Part shown: in pieces, positions 26,002 to 36,367 of the stretch | Layout: each line of letters begins with the position of its first letter | Position numbering within the stretch: the stretch's first letter is position 1 | Origin: Olavius algarvensis associated proteobacterium Delta 3 | GTDB lineage: Bacteria > Desulfobacterota > Desulfobacteria > Desulfobacterales > CAFBRK01 | DNA length: 57,233 nt | Assembly (NCBI GenBank): GCA_903231505.1 | Contig: CAFBRK010000229.1 | Coordinates: 1-57,233 of the forward strand | Direction of reading: 5' to 3' | Program-made: the position numbers and the translations under genes | The notes under the pieces: model-generated | What the model was told of the DNA's origin: nothing | Seen by the model: only the letters and a program-made list of their open reading frames with translations | The model's database searches: none

Positions 26002-29000
26002 ATGCGTAAAGAACCTGCCGCCACAGAGATCAACACCCTGGGAGTGTGCCTCGGTGCGTCCACGGTGTCCATCGTCCACATCCGGAAAAACCCGTCGCCG
26101 TCGTCTCGGCCCCGGGTCGTCGACACCTCAATCCATGCCCATGAAGGCGATCCCAAGAAGACCCTGGTCAACGCATTGAATCGCTTCGAACTGAGCGCAT
26201 TCGACGGGGTCGCCGCAACGGGCCGCCGATTCCGGCATTTCGTGAACCTGACCTCTATACCGGAGCCGGAAGCCGTGGAGATGGCCTACCGGTTTGTCAA
26301 ACTGCCGGATATCGCCTGCCCGGCCATCGTCTCGGCCGGCGGAGAGACCTTCATGGTCTACGCATTAAGTCCGTCCGGACAGATCTCGAATGTGCTCACC
26401 GGAAACAAGTGCGCTTCCGGAACCGGGGAATTTCTGCTCCAGCAGCTTCGCCGCATGGACGTTTCCCTCGAAGAAGCCGCCGAGTGGGCGGCTACCGAGA
26501 CCCCTTACCACGTCTCCGGGCGTTGTTCGGTGTTCTGCAAGTCCGATTGCACCCATGCCACCAACAAGGGGGTTCCCAGACCCAAAGTAACCGCCGGCCT
26601 GTGCCAGATGATGGCCAATAAGATTCTGGAACTCCTCAAGAAAGTGGACCGGCGGCACGTGATGATCACCGGCGGGACCACCCGAAACCGGATGATGATC
26701 GAATACCTGCGGAAGGAAATCGACGATCTTATCGTACCCGACGAAGCGCCCTACTTCGAGGCGCTTGGCGCGGCACTTTGGGCAATGGACAACGACACCG
26801 CCGTCTCTCCCCATATCACCGATCTCTTCCACTCCGAAATTGCCAGTTTCGACGTCCTTCAGCCTCTGAGCCATTTTGAGGACCAGGTGGAATTCAAATC
26901 CATCGGGATGGATACGCCGAGATCCGGAGACACCTGTATTTTAGGGCTCGATGTGGGTTCTACCACCACGAAGGCGGTGCTGATGCGCACTTCGGACAAC
27001 GCCCTTCTCGGAACGGTATACCTCCGAACCAGCGGCGATCCGGTCGGGGCTTCCCGCAAGTGTTATCAGGCCATCCTGGAACAGATCGAACGACGGGTCG
27101 ACCCAAAATCCCTTCACATCGAGGGGTTGGGGGTCTGCGGCTCCGGAAGACAAATCGCCGGCCTCCACGCCCTGACCGACGGCATCATGAACGAAATCAT
27201 CGCCCACGCGGCCGCAGCGGTCTACTTTGATATGGGTGTGGATACGATCTTTGAAATCGGCGGTCAGGACGCCAAGTACACCTACATCACCAACGGCGTG
27301 CCCTCCGACTACGCGATGAACGAGGCGTGCTCGGCCGGCACGGGGTCTTTTCTGGAAGAATCCGCTCTGGAGACGCTCGGCGTTGAAATGGAGGCTATCG
27401 CGGATATCGCCCTGACCGGAACCGCGCCCCGAATTTCAATGACCAGTGTGCCGCCTTTATCGCCTCTGATATTAAAAATGCCATCCATGAGGGGGTCCGC
27501 CACGAGGACATCGTGGCCGGCCTGGTCTATTCGATTTGCATGAACTACGCCAACCGGGTCAAGGGGAATCGGCCGGTGGGAGAGAAGGTCTTCATGCAGG
27601 GAGGGGTCTGCTATAACCGGGCGGTTCCCCTGGCCATGGCCGCCCTTGTGGGAAAACCGATCATCGTTCCACCGGAGCCGGGTCTGATGGGCGCCTTTGG
27701 CGTGGCGCTGGAGGTACAGGAGCGGATCCGGCAGGGTCTGATACAACCCCAGGCGTTCGATCTGGCGGAACTGGCCGGCCGGGAGGTGGCATACGGCAAA
27801 TCCTTCACCTGCCGGGGCGGCAACCAAAAATGCGACCGTCGATGCGATATCTCGATGATCCATATCGAAGGCCGGAAATATCCATTCGGAGGCGCCTGCA
27901 ACCGGTATTACAACCTGCGCCACAAGGTCTCCTATGATGTCGAGAAGCTGGATCTGGTGCGGATCCGCCAGCATCTGATCTTTGAAAAATATGCGGCCAA
28001 AGGACCTTTGCGCGACTCGGGAAAACCGATCAAGCGGGTCGGTATCAATCGGAGCTTTCAGGTTAATACCTATTATCCGTTGTACTCCAATTTCTTCTCG
28101 GAACTGGGTTTCGAGCCCGTTCTGCCGAACGAGTCGTCTCAGAAAGGGATCGATCAGCGCAACGCGCCGTTCTGCTATCCTGCGGAACTGGCCCATGGCT
28201 TTTTTTATACGCTGCTCGCCATGGACGAGCCGCCGGATGTCATCTTCCTGCCCCATTTCCGATCGGTTCCGGTCGACAACCCGATTACCTGCACGCTGAT
28301 ATGCCCCCTGGCCCAGGGTGAACCGTTCTACCTGAAAGCAACCTATCGGGAGCAATTGCGAGCGCTGGAGGCCAAAGGTGTTCGCGTGGTAACGCCCCTG
28401 ATCGATCTCCAGGAGGGTCTCAAAGCGGCCCGGTCACCGCTGGTGAAAATGGCCAGGGAGCTGGGAGTCGGCCGCAAGGCGGCCAATGCCGCTTTTGAAA
28501 AGGCGTTTGTGCAACAGAAACGGTGCCTTAACGAGATGCAGGTTATCGGCAGACAGGCCCTCGATAAACTCGCATTCGCTCCCGAGCAAACCGGCGTTGT
28601 GATCTTCGGCCGGCCATACAATGCGTTTGTGGAAGAGGCCCATATGGGTATCCCCCACAAGCTGGCGTCCCGCGGCGTGACCGTGTTTCCCCTGGACTTC
28701 CTGCCACTGGAGACCGAACGGGCCAAACGCCACATGTTCTGGGGCATGGGGCAGCAAATCATGAGGGCCGCCCGACTCGTCCGACGCCACCCCCAGCTCT
28801 TCGGGACGTTTATTACCAACTTCTCCTGTGGACCGGATTCCTTCGTGGTGAGCTATTTCCGCGATATCATGGGCCGGAAACCGTCCCTGACGCTGGAGCT
28901 GGACAGCCACACGGCCGATGCCGGGCTGGACACGCGCATCGAAGCGTTTCTGGACATCGTGGCCGCGTATCGAAAACTCGGTATGGATCAAACCCCGCAA

Positions 29001-30392
29001 ATCGATGGGGGCGTGTTTCTCCCGGCCAGCATGTACATGGACAACGGCCAGCCCCATGTGGTGACCTCATCCGGAGAAACCCTGGCCCTGACCGATTCCC
29101 GTGTGACGGTGCTGTTCCCGTCGATGGGACGCCTGGGCACCGAGCTGGTTGCCGAAGCGTTCCACGCCAAAGGCATCAATGCGTATCCCCACCCACCCGC
29201 CGATGAAGCGATCCTCAAATTGGGACGGGCCAACACCTCCTGTAAAGAGTGCTTGCCTCTGATACTGACGACGGGAACCCTGCTGAATTACATCCATAAT
29301 CTCAAACGCCCCGATGAGGTGCTGGTCTACTTTATGGCCACCGGATCCGGGCCCTGCCGATTCGGCCAATACAAGATTTTCATGGAAGACCTGATCCGCA
29401 AACGCCGGCTTCCGGACGTCGCCCTGCTCTCTCTGACGGCAGACAACTCTTACGCCGGCCTGGGTACGGATTTTCAACTTCACGGGTTCTGGGCCATTGT
29501 GATTGCCGATGTACTGGAAGACATCCGCTCCATGCTCCTGGTGGCGGCAGAGGATACCGACAGCGCCATGGCAGACTTTGAAGAGGAGCTTGCCCAGGTT
29601 CGGAAAGCCATTCGAACCGGTCGTTTCGAAACCATCGAACAGCAGCTTCATCAGACCGCTGCGCGCTTCCAACAGATCCGTCTGGCACGCCCCCCGGAAA
29701 CGGTCCCGGTCATCAATCTGACCGGAGAGATCTTTGTTCGACGGGATGGTCTTTCCCGGCAGTATCTGACCGAGCGCCTTGCAGAAAAGGGGTTTGCCAC
29801 CAGCTGTACACCGATACACGAGTGGATTCGGTACTCCGATTACCTCATGGAGCACAACCTTGCGGAAGATCGCCTTTCGAAACGAGAGTGGCTCGGCTTT
29901 CAGCTGAAAAAGCAATACATGAACCGGTATGAAAGGCGCATCAAAGCAACGCTGGCCGAAACGAATCTGGTCCGCCCTGAAATGGTCAAGGTGTCTCGAA
30001 TCGTGCAGCAGGCGGCGCCATATGTCTCCCGGGAATTGACCGGGGAAGCAGTCCTCACGGTGGGCGGAGCGCTTGAAGAAGTGGCAACGCACGCCTGTGG
30101 AATCATCGCCATTGGCCCGTTCGGGTGCATGCCCAACCGTCTGTCCGAGGCCATATTGAATGAAGTCATGATCCGTGAGGACAAACTGGCCACGGATCCC
30201 GGCAATGCCCATTTGCGGGCTGTTCTGGCCGATGTCGAGGATCTGCCGTTTCTGGCCATTGAAAGCGACGGTTCCCCCTTTCCGCAGGTCATTACCGCCA
30301 AGCTGGAGGCCTTTTGTCTCCGCGCCGAACGGCTTCATCACAAGATGATGCGCAACAGCGGCGCCCATGGACGGCATGGAAGGATGAACTAG
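26002..30392 (+). pseudogene. Giant 2-hydroxyacyl-CoA dehydratase activase (BadF/HgdC x2 + HgdB-like), frame disrupted
   Basis: About 1463 residues once one base is restored, the usual size of this family. Two ASKHA ATPase domains in tandem: first LGVCLGASTVSIVHI with CASGTGEFLLQQ, second LGLDVGSTTTKAVLM (about residue 315) with FEIGGQDAKYTYI and CSAGTGSFLEESA. After them come DUF2229-like and HgdB-like regions with cysteines (NYANRVKGN, GGVCYNRAVP, SCGPDSF, SCKECLPLIL, YFMATGSGPCRFGQY). The frame shifts in ACCGCGCCCCGAATTTC: the protein pattern needs five C's at 27427 where four are present. The upstream half ends at a stop at 27543. Such proteins activate or resemble radical dehydratases by ATP-driven electron transfer. 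The break may be real or a sequencing error. Confidence 0.85.
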
Positions 30393-30617
30393 TGCCTTGT
30401 CCCGGGTGTATGGCACAAAAGCATCGGAATGGGCATGGATGACTATGTGGCGGGCTTACATTTCGTATTTTCCCAAAGCATGATAAACTATCTAAGATAC
30501 GCGGGACGATAGTCCGGGTATACCGTTAAACACGGTGGACCGTCCCGGAGCCATAAATGAATTCTCGACCGCTGCGAAGTAGCAGCAATCCGACCCCGTG
30601 TATACCTTGAAAAACGC

Positions 30618-31343
30618 ATGAGGATATCGCCGATGCGGCGAAGACACTACCATCATGATTATTTCACGACGGTGGTGCTCCTGCTCGCCGGCATCAGTAC
30701 CCTGGTAATCTTTGGCCGACAGGAAATGGCCATGGCTGAGGAACCCCCGTCACGGGTCATCGAACTGCCCGGACCGGCATCCGAGGGGTCTGTGCCCCTG
30801 GAACGCACTCTCGCGCAACGGCGCTCGGTGCGATCGTACCGGCAGGTGCCGATGACCCTGGAGGAGGTCGGGCAGCTGTTGTGGGCCGCCCAGGGCATCT
30901 CGTCAGACAGGGGATATCGGACGGCACCGTCGGCCGGGGCCACCTATCCCCTGGAAATGTATATATCGGTCGGAGATGTGGACGACCTGGCACCGGGGAT
31001 TTACAGATATCGTCCCCGGGAACACGACCTGGTGGCCCTCATCGACGGGGACCGGCGAGACGCGTTAACCCGGGCGTCCCTGGGCCAGGGGGCGATTCAA
31101 AAGGCGCCGGCGGTCTTTATCGTAACCGCGATATATGCGAGAACGACCGGCCGATACGGTGACAGGGGAATACGGTACGTTCACATGGAAGCCGGGCATG
31201 CGGCCCAGAATCTGTGCCTGCAAGCCGTCGCCCGAGGGCTTGGAGCCGTGGTCATCGGTGCTTTCCATGATCGGGAGATTCGGGCGGTCCTTGGTTTAGG
31301 GAAGGAAGAAACACCCCTGTACGTGATCCCCGTGGGAAAGTGA
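30618..31343 (+). CDS. SagB/ThcOx-type nitroreductase, membrane-anchored or exported
   Basis: Single nitroreductase domain of 241 residues behind a basic N-terminus and one hydrophobic segment (FTTVVLLLAGISTLVIFG), so probably periplasmic or membrane-tethered. Family marks: RRSVRSYRQVPMTLEEVGQLLWAAQG, TAPSAGATYPLEMYI, GIYRYRPREHDL, MEAGHAAQNLCLQAVARGLG and the final PLYVIPVGK. FMN binding is expected from the fold. This is the second SagB-type protein within 11 kb. It lies 225 bases after the activase, past a GGGACG...CGTCCC inverted repeat. Confidence 0.85.
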   Translation: MRISPMRRRHYHHDYFTTVVLLLAGISTLVIFGRQEMAMAEEPPSRVIELPGPASEGSVPLERTLAQRRSVRSYRQVPMTLEEVGQLLWAAQGISSDRGYRTAPSAGATYPLEMYISVGDVDDLAPGIYRYRPREHDLVALIDGDRRDALTRASLGQGAIQKAPAVFIVTAIYARTTGRYGDRGIRYVHMEAGHAAQNLCLQAVARGLGAVVIGAFHDREIRAVLGLGKEETPLYVIPVGK

Positions 31344-31359
31344 GCAGGGGAGTTCAAAA

Positions 31360-33765
31360 GTGTACACCTTGCACGGCAGGAATCCAACGAGATGGGATTC
31401 GTGGCGTTGGACCATCCGTGGAGTTGCCGACTTCGGGAGTTTAACGGTGGTGGAAACGATCTCCAACAATCCACGCACATCCTTTGCCCCAGAAGGGGCG
31501 GTCAAGATCCTCAATGCATTGCAGGAGCATATTCTGTGTTTCGATCGAGACATGAACATCATCTGGGCGAATTCAGCCATCCTGGATACCTTTGAAAGGT
31601 CATTGGAGAACATCCGGCGGGAGCGCTGCTGGTCGATTTGGGCTGAACGGCAGACGCCCTGCGAGGACTGTCCGGTGATCCGGGCGATGGAGACCGGCTC
31701 TTTTCAAACCATTGAAAAAACTTCTGCGGATGGCCGATGCTGGCTGATAAAGGGATATCCGCTTCGAGACGACCGCGGAAAGGTGATTGGCGGCTTTGAA
31801 ACAACCCTGGATATCAGCGAGCGGAAAAAAGCCGAGAAGCATCTCCAGTTGGCATTCGATATTCTAAACAGAAGCCCGGCGGTTGGCTTTTTGTGGAAAA
31901 ACACCGAAGGGTGGCCGGTTGTGTTCGTCACTCCGAATGTAACAAAACTATTTGGATACTCCGCCGACGAATTTGTCAGCGGAAAGATCTCCTACGAACA
32001 GGTGGTTTACCCCGAAGATCTCCCACGTGTCATGGATGAAGTGACCACAAATAGCAGCGACAGGGAACGGCAAGAGTTCGAACATCAGCCGTACCGCATC
32101 GTCTCGAAGAATGGCGAGGTACGATGGATTTTAGACCGCACCACGATTGATCGTGATAAAGAGGGCGCCATCTTGTTTTACAAGGGGATCGTGGTGGATA
32201 TTACCGACCGCATCAAAACGGACCGCGTCCTAAAAGATAATGAAGAAAAATACCGGAATCTGTTCCATCACTCCAACGATGCCATATTTATCCATGATGT
32301 GCAGGGCAATATCCTGGAAGTCAATCGTCGCGTTCTCGATCAGTTTGGATACACGAGAAACGAGTTGTTGTCGCTCACCGTGCAGGATCTGCATCCAGCC
32401 GAGGTGTTGGAAAAGGCGCACTGGGCCTTTAAGACGATTCTCGAAAAAGGGTTTGTGAATTTTGAAACCACGTTTAAACGAAAAAACGGCGCATGTTTCA
32501 TCGCGGATGTGTCTTCCAGTTTGTTTAACCTCAACGAGACACAGGTGATTCAGGGTATCGTTCGGGACATCACCTCACGACGAAAAGCGGCAAAAGAAAG
32601 AAAGCGGCTTGAAACCCAGCTTCAACAGGCCCAGAAGATGGAGGCCATCGGCACTCTGGCCGGCGGCATCGCCCATGATTTTAACAACCTGTTGATGGGG
32701 ATTCAGGGCCGCGCCTCGCTGATGGCGATCGATCTGGAGCCCTCCAATCCCCATGGGGAGCATATCCATGCCGTGGAAGAATACATCCGAAGTGCAGCGG
32801 ACCTGACCAAACAACTTTTGGACTTTGCCCGCGGCGGCAAATACAAGGTAAGGGCACTCGATATCAACGAATTACTTTCAAACAGCGCTGCGATGTTCGG
32901 TCGGACCCGAAAAGAGATTGCCGTGCATACCAGCTTTCAACACCCTGCCCTAGTGGTTGAAGTCGACCGAAGTCAAATTGAGCAGACGCTGTTGAATATT
33001 TTCGTCAATGCATGGCAGGCCATGCCCGGCGGCGGGAAACTGTCCCTGGAAACGAAATCGGTCGAACTGGACGCAGCATACTGCAGACCTCACAACGCAA
33101 CACCCGGCAGATACGTCAGGATATCGATTACGGACACCGGCATCGGCATGGATGACAGTACCCTGCGGCGGGTCTTTGATCCGTTTTTTTCGACCAAGAA
33201 AAAAGGTCGCGGGATCGGGCTGGGGCTGGCATCCGCCTATGGGATTGTGAAGAACCACGGCGGTCTGATCACCGTTTACAGTGAAGTCGGTCTGGGAACC
33301 ACCTTCAATATTTACCTACCCGTTTCCGACAAGGAGCCCCGGCAGGATATATCCGCCAAGGACGATCTAACCACGGGATCGGAAACCATTTTATTGGTCG
33401 ATGATGAAGAAATGATCATCGAGGTCGCCGCGGCGATGCTGGAAAAGCTGGGCTACCGGGTTCTCGTCTGCCGGAGCGGTCCGGAAGCGATCGACAAGAT
33501 GCAGTCGGAAGGGCATCGCATCGATCTGGTCCTTCTCGACCTGATCATGCCGGGCATGGACGGCGGAAAGACGTTCGACCGCATTCGAGAGATTCGGCCC
33601 GGCATGCCGGTGATGCTCTCCAGCGGATATGCCATTGAAGGGCAGGCCGCAGATATAATAATGCGGGGATGCAATGGATTTATCCAGAAACCGTTCGATA
33701 TCTCCGAGCTTTCCCTGAAAGTTCGAAACATACTGGATCAGACAACAGCACGCTCATCGTCCTGA
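31360..33765 (+). CDS. Hybrid PAS histidine kinase with C-terminal receiver
   Basis: 801 residues and no obvious membrane segment. Three PAS domains in order: about 50-160 (ALQEHILCFDRDMNIIWA), 165-290 (LNRSPAVGFLWKN with a PAC-like DITDRIKTD) and 290-415 (YRNLFHHSNDAIFIHDVQG). HisKA has the H-box GGIAHDFNNLLMG with H439. HATPase_c has NIFVNAWQAM, ISITDTGIGMDD and GRGIGLGLASAYGIVKNHGG. The receiver has ILLVDDEEM and phospho-acceptor D727 in VLLDLIMPGMDG. The first PAS has CPVIRA and CWLIKG cysteines that might bind a ligand. The start may instead be GTG at 31447 or 31450 after GGGAG. It lies 16 bases after the SagB-type gene. Confidence 0.9.
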   Translation: MYTLHGRNPTRWDSWRWTIRGVADFGSLTVVETISNNPRTSFAPEGAVKILNALQEHILCFDRDMNIIWANSAILDTFERSLENIRRERCWSIWAERQTPCEDCPVIRAMETGSFQTIEKTSADGRCWLIKGYPLRDDRGKVIGGFETTLDISERKKAEKHLQLAFDILNRSPAVGFLWKNTEGWPVVFVTPNVTKLFGYSADEFVSGKISYEQVVYPEDLPRVMDEVTTNSSDRERQEFEHQPYRIVSKNGEVRWILDRTTIDRDKEGAILFYKGIVVDITDRIKTDRVLKDNEEKYRNLFHHSNDAIFIHDVQGNILEVNRRVLDQFGYTRNELLSLTVQDLHPAEVLEKAHWAFKTILEKGFVNFETTFKRKNGACFIADVSSSLFNLNETQVIQGIVRDITSRRKAAKERKRLETQLQQAQKMEAIGTLAGGIAHDFNNLLMGIQGRASLMAIDLEPSNPHGEHIHAVEEYIRSAADLTKQLLDFARGGKYKVRALDINELLSNSAAMFGRTRKEIAVHTSFQHPALVVEVDRSQIEQTLLNIFVNAWQAMPGGGKLSLETKSVELDAAYCRPHNATPGRYVRISITDTGIGMDDSTLRRVFDPFFSTKKKGRGIGLGLASAYGIVKNHGGLITVYSEVGLGTTFNIYLPVSDKEPRQDISAKDDLTTGSETILLVDDEEMIIEVAAAMLEKLGYRVLVCRSGPEAIDKMQSEGHRIDLVLLDLIMPGMDGGKTFDRIREIRPGMPVMLSSGYAIEGQAADIIMRGCNGFIQKPFDISELSLKVRNILDQTTARSSS

Positions 33766-33843
33766 GCGCGTTCGATCCACAGCGTCTCACTGCCAGTGAG
33801 CCACGAACCGGGCCACGGCAACGCAATGCATCATCCTGAGACC

Positions 33844-35820
33844 ATGACTGTCGACTACTTGGATGCGTCACCGGGCGGGAAGGAAGGCCGGCTCGAGATT
33901 CCCAGAGCCCTGAAAGAATTTGCCCCCAGATTATCCAGTGAAGGGGTGGTCATCTTTGCAGGAGCGGGCATCTCCGTCGGGCCGCCATCCTCGCTGCCGA
34001 ATTGGTTCGACCTCAACGAGTGGATTCTCAAAGCACTCTACGATCGCGTCAGCCTGGACTTTGGAATCGATGATGATTATTCGACAATTCTTCGCGGCTA
34101 TCGCAACAAAAGCAGAAGCTATCCGCCCGACTACCAGGCCCAGTTTCTTGAGGAGTGCACCGGGGCGAGCTACTTTGAAGCCCTCACATCCATCGATATC
34201 GAACAAACGAATCGCGGCCACAACGCGATCGCGGCCATTGCAAAATCCGGCAGCCTGGCCGCTATTGTCACAACCAACGCGGACCGGCTCATCGAGCGAT
34301 CCCTGAAGCGGTCCGACGTGCCTTTTTCGGTCGCGTGCGATCCGGAGGGTTTTGCGCGTCTCGACGATGAATGGCAGGACAGCGATCCGGCTGTACTGCC
34401 CATTATCAAGATACATGGCTCTGCGGACGTTCTCGACTCGCTTGTCGATACGCGTAAACAGCGCCGGCGCGGCCGCGCGGAGGTTCTGAATCTGCTTCTG
34501 ACCCGCCTGCTGCATCGGTATCCTTTCCTTTTTGCCGGATTTTCAGGGGCTGACTTCGATCATGACAGACACTATTTGGGAATCTGGGATGCTGCCGAAA
34601 CCTCGCCGGGATTCTGCTTTCTTTATCAACCCGGCCATCCGCCGAAACAAGCGGTTCTCGATCTTCAAAACCACTATGGTGCGAAGGCGAAGCTGGTCGA
34701 GATGGACGCCACCCAGGCCCTCGAATTTTGCGCCCTCGCTCGGGGCGTTCCCCCCCAGTTGGTTCCAGACGGAGACAATTCCGGCGCAACGCAGGACCTG
34801 GTGCAAGATCGGATCCGGGATTGGGCCGACGGCCTGGATCGGTGGCAGGCGGTACGCATGACAGCCGCTCTCCAGGAGGCGGCGAGCCTGCCGGACACGG
34901 CGCTCCGGATCCTCCAAAAGGCTGTCCAGGCAAAGCCGGGTGACACTCCGGAATACACGCTCATGCTGGCGGACTGGGTGAAGACACGGCTCCGCCTGGC
35001 CCGCTATGACGATATCGAGCTGCGCACGGCCATCCGACGATTGGTAAACCTTGGCCACCTTATGGGGCCCTACTACCAATTTCTCTGTGATGCATTCGTC
35101 ATGAGCCACATCACGGGTGCGGATGCCTATATCGCGCAGTGCCGGAAATTTACGGGAGAATATAAAACCCTGCTCGTCGAATTTCCGCCCACAATGGCGG
35201 TGGATGCGGTCCTGATCGTCTGTCAGGTCGCCTCCTTGTACGGAGAATTCCCCGAGCTGATACCGGCATTGCACTTTGCCTGTGATCGGGCCGAGCAGGA
35301 CGGCGACGATATCCGACTCGCGGCAGCCAGGGCGGAACTCGCCATCCGGTTGGCCATAAACGGCAAGATCGATGAGGGCGAGTCACTTGTCAAAGAGGCG
35401 CTGAAGGTCGCCAAGCCGCTTCACGAGAGGCGCGTTGCATCTACCGCAATTTATGCCGATGCGCTCATCAGGGAACGCCGGGGCGAGTATGGCAAGGCCA
35501 TCGGGATCAGCCACATGTCCTATGAACAGGCCGTATGGGATGAACTGCGCCTGTGCATGAGCCGGGCGCTCCTTGTGCAGCTCCGGCTGGCATGCCGTTA
35601 CGGGGCCGAGGAGAATGTGAATATGGTCCGGCATCAGATCAACATGGGCTCCGGGCACGAGTTTTGGGCTCACGAGCTGGAACGTGAATTATACGAAGCG
35701 GAATTCGCCATTCGCAGCAAAGAACCCGGCGCGACCAAACGTCTTGCCAGGTTGGCCGATCGGGCAAGGGGCGTCGGGATGGACGTTATCGCGGAAAAAG
35801 CCGAGAAGCTCCTGATATAA
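33844..35820 (+). CDS. SIR2-domain protein with helical repeat C-terminus
   Basis: 658 residues with ATG 33844; in-frame GTG 33796 and ATG 33826 are alternatives. The N-terminal SIR2-type Rossmann domain has FAGAGISVGPPSSLPNW (GAGIS at 40-44), IVTTNADRLIE (TTNAD at 143-147) and IIKIHGSAD (KIHGS at 189-193). The KxHGS His is the NAD-cleaving residue in active relatives. The C-terminal ~400 residues are helical and TPR-like (for example DTALRILQKAVQAKPGDTPEY and ELAIRLAINGKIDEGESLV). This SIR2-plus-helical-sensor layout occurs in NADase anti-phage proteins (DSR/SIR2-STAND/ThsA-like), but a deacylase is possible. No partner gene is adjacent. Confidence 0.78.
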   Translation: MTVDYLDASPGGKEGRLEIPRALKEFAPRLSSEGVVIFAGAGISVGPPSSLPNWFDLNEWILKALYDRVSLDFGIDDDYSTILRGYRNKSRSYPPDYQAQFLEECTGASYFEALTSIDIEQTNRGHNAIAAIAKSGSLAAIVTTNADRLIERSLKRSDVPFSVACDPEGFARLDDEWQDSDPAVLPIIKIHGSADVLDSLVDTRKQRRRGRAEVLNLLLTRLLHRYPFLFAGFSGADFDHDRHYLGIWDAAETSPGFCFLYQPGHPPKQAVLDLQNHYGAKAKLVEMDATQALEFCALARGVPPQLVPDGDNSGATQDLVQDRIRDWADGLDRWQAVRMTAALQEAASLPDTALRILQKAVQAKPGDTPEYTLMLADWVKTRLRLARYDDIELRTAIRRLVNLGHLMGPYYQFLCDAFVMSHITGADAYIAQCRKFTGEYKTLLVEFPPTMAVDAVLIVCQVASLYGEFPELIPALHFACDRAEQDGDDIRLAAARAELAIRLAINGKIDEGESLVKEALKVAKPLHERRVASTAIYADALIRERRGEYGKAIGISHMSYEQAVWDELRLCMSRALLVQLRLACRYGAEENVNMVRHQINMGSGHEFWAHELERELYEAEFAIRSKEPGATKRLARLADRARGVGMDVIAEKAEKLLI

Positions 35821-36367
35821 ATGTACAGTTTCAATCGGTATCCGCATCCTGGGTGTTCGGCGTGCCCACGATGTCATAGGGATGCTATTGGCATCGACGC
35901 AAGACACCCTGGCTTTTTTTAAGGACACCGGTCTTGGGTATCCTTCTCATCGCTCCGATTTTTCTTCTGAAGAGGATGCCACCTCGTGGTAAATCTTTTA
36001 AAGGAAAAGACAAAAAATAAGAAAAAAGGCTAACCCGTTTTTAACTACTCGGAATCTTGACAGCCCTGCCGGTTTAAGGATACAGAATGTGCAGTGTTTC
36101 ACATTACTCGAAAATTTGAAGACCCATTGCCGTTTTGTGGATTGCTAAACCTCAACCGGAATGTATTCCCCCCCTTCACGTGTAAACATAAAGTTCCAGT
36201 TTAACGTAAACCATATCAGACAGCTGTTGGCATGGCGGAGAGCTCGTCCCTGAGCTTCGATCTGTTCGTGAAAGTTAGCGTTACCATCCTGGGAGCAGGT
36301 AAACCATGGTAGCACCATTTGCCTTACGTCTCTTCTGGTAGCAAACCCACAACCAAGGAGGTGGCAT
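35821..36367. other. Gene-free spacer with possible terminator
   Basis: 547 bases. A possible terminator lies at 35848-35922: GGGTGT (35851-35856) pairs with ACACCC (35904-35909), with GCGT/ACGC nearby, ending in a T7 run. The middle is AT-rich (about 35985-36020). The downstream end has a strong AAGGAGG for the tannase gene. I see no gene or shared repeat. Confidence 0.4.

Noticed and set aside
29067..30416. 449-codon frame opposite the activase
   Set aside because: Shadow frame of the HgdB-like region; no family match.
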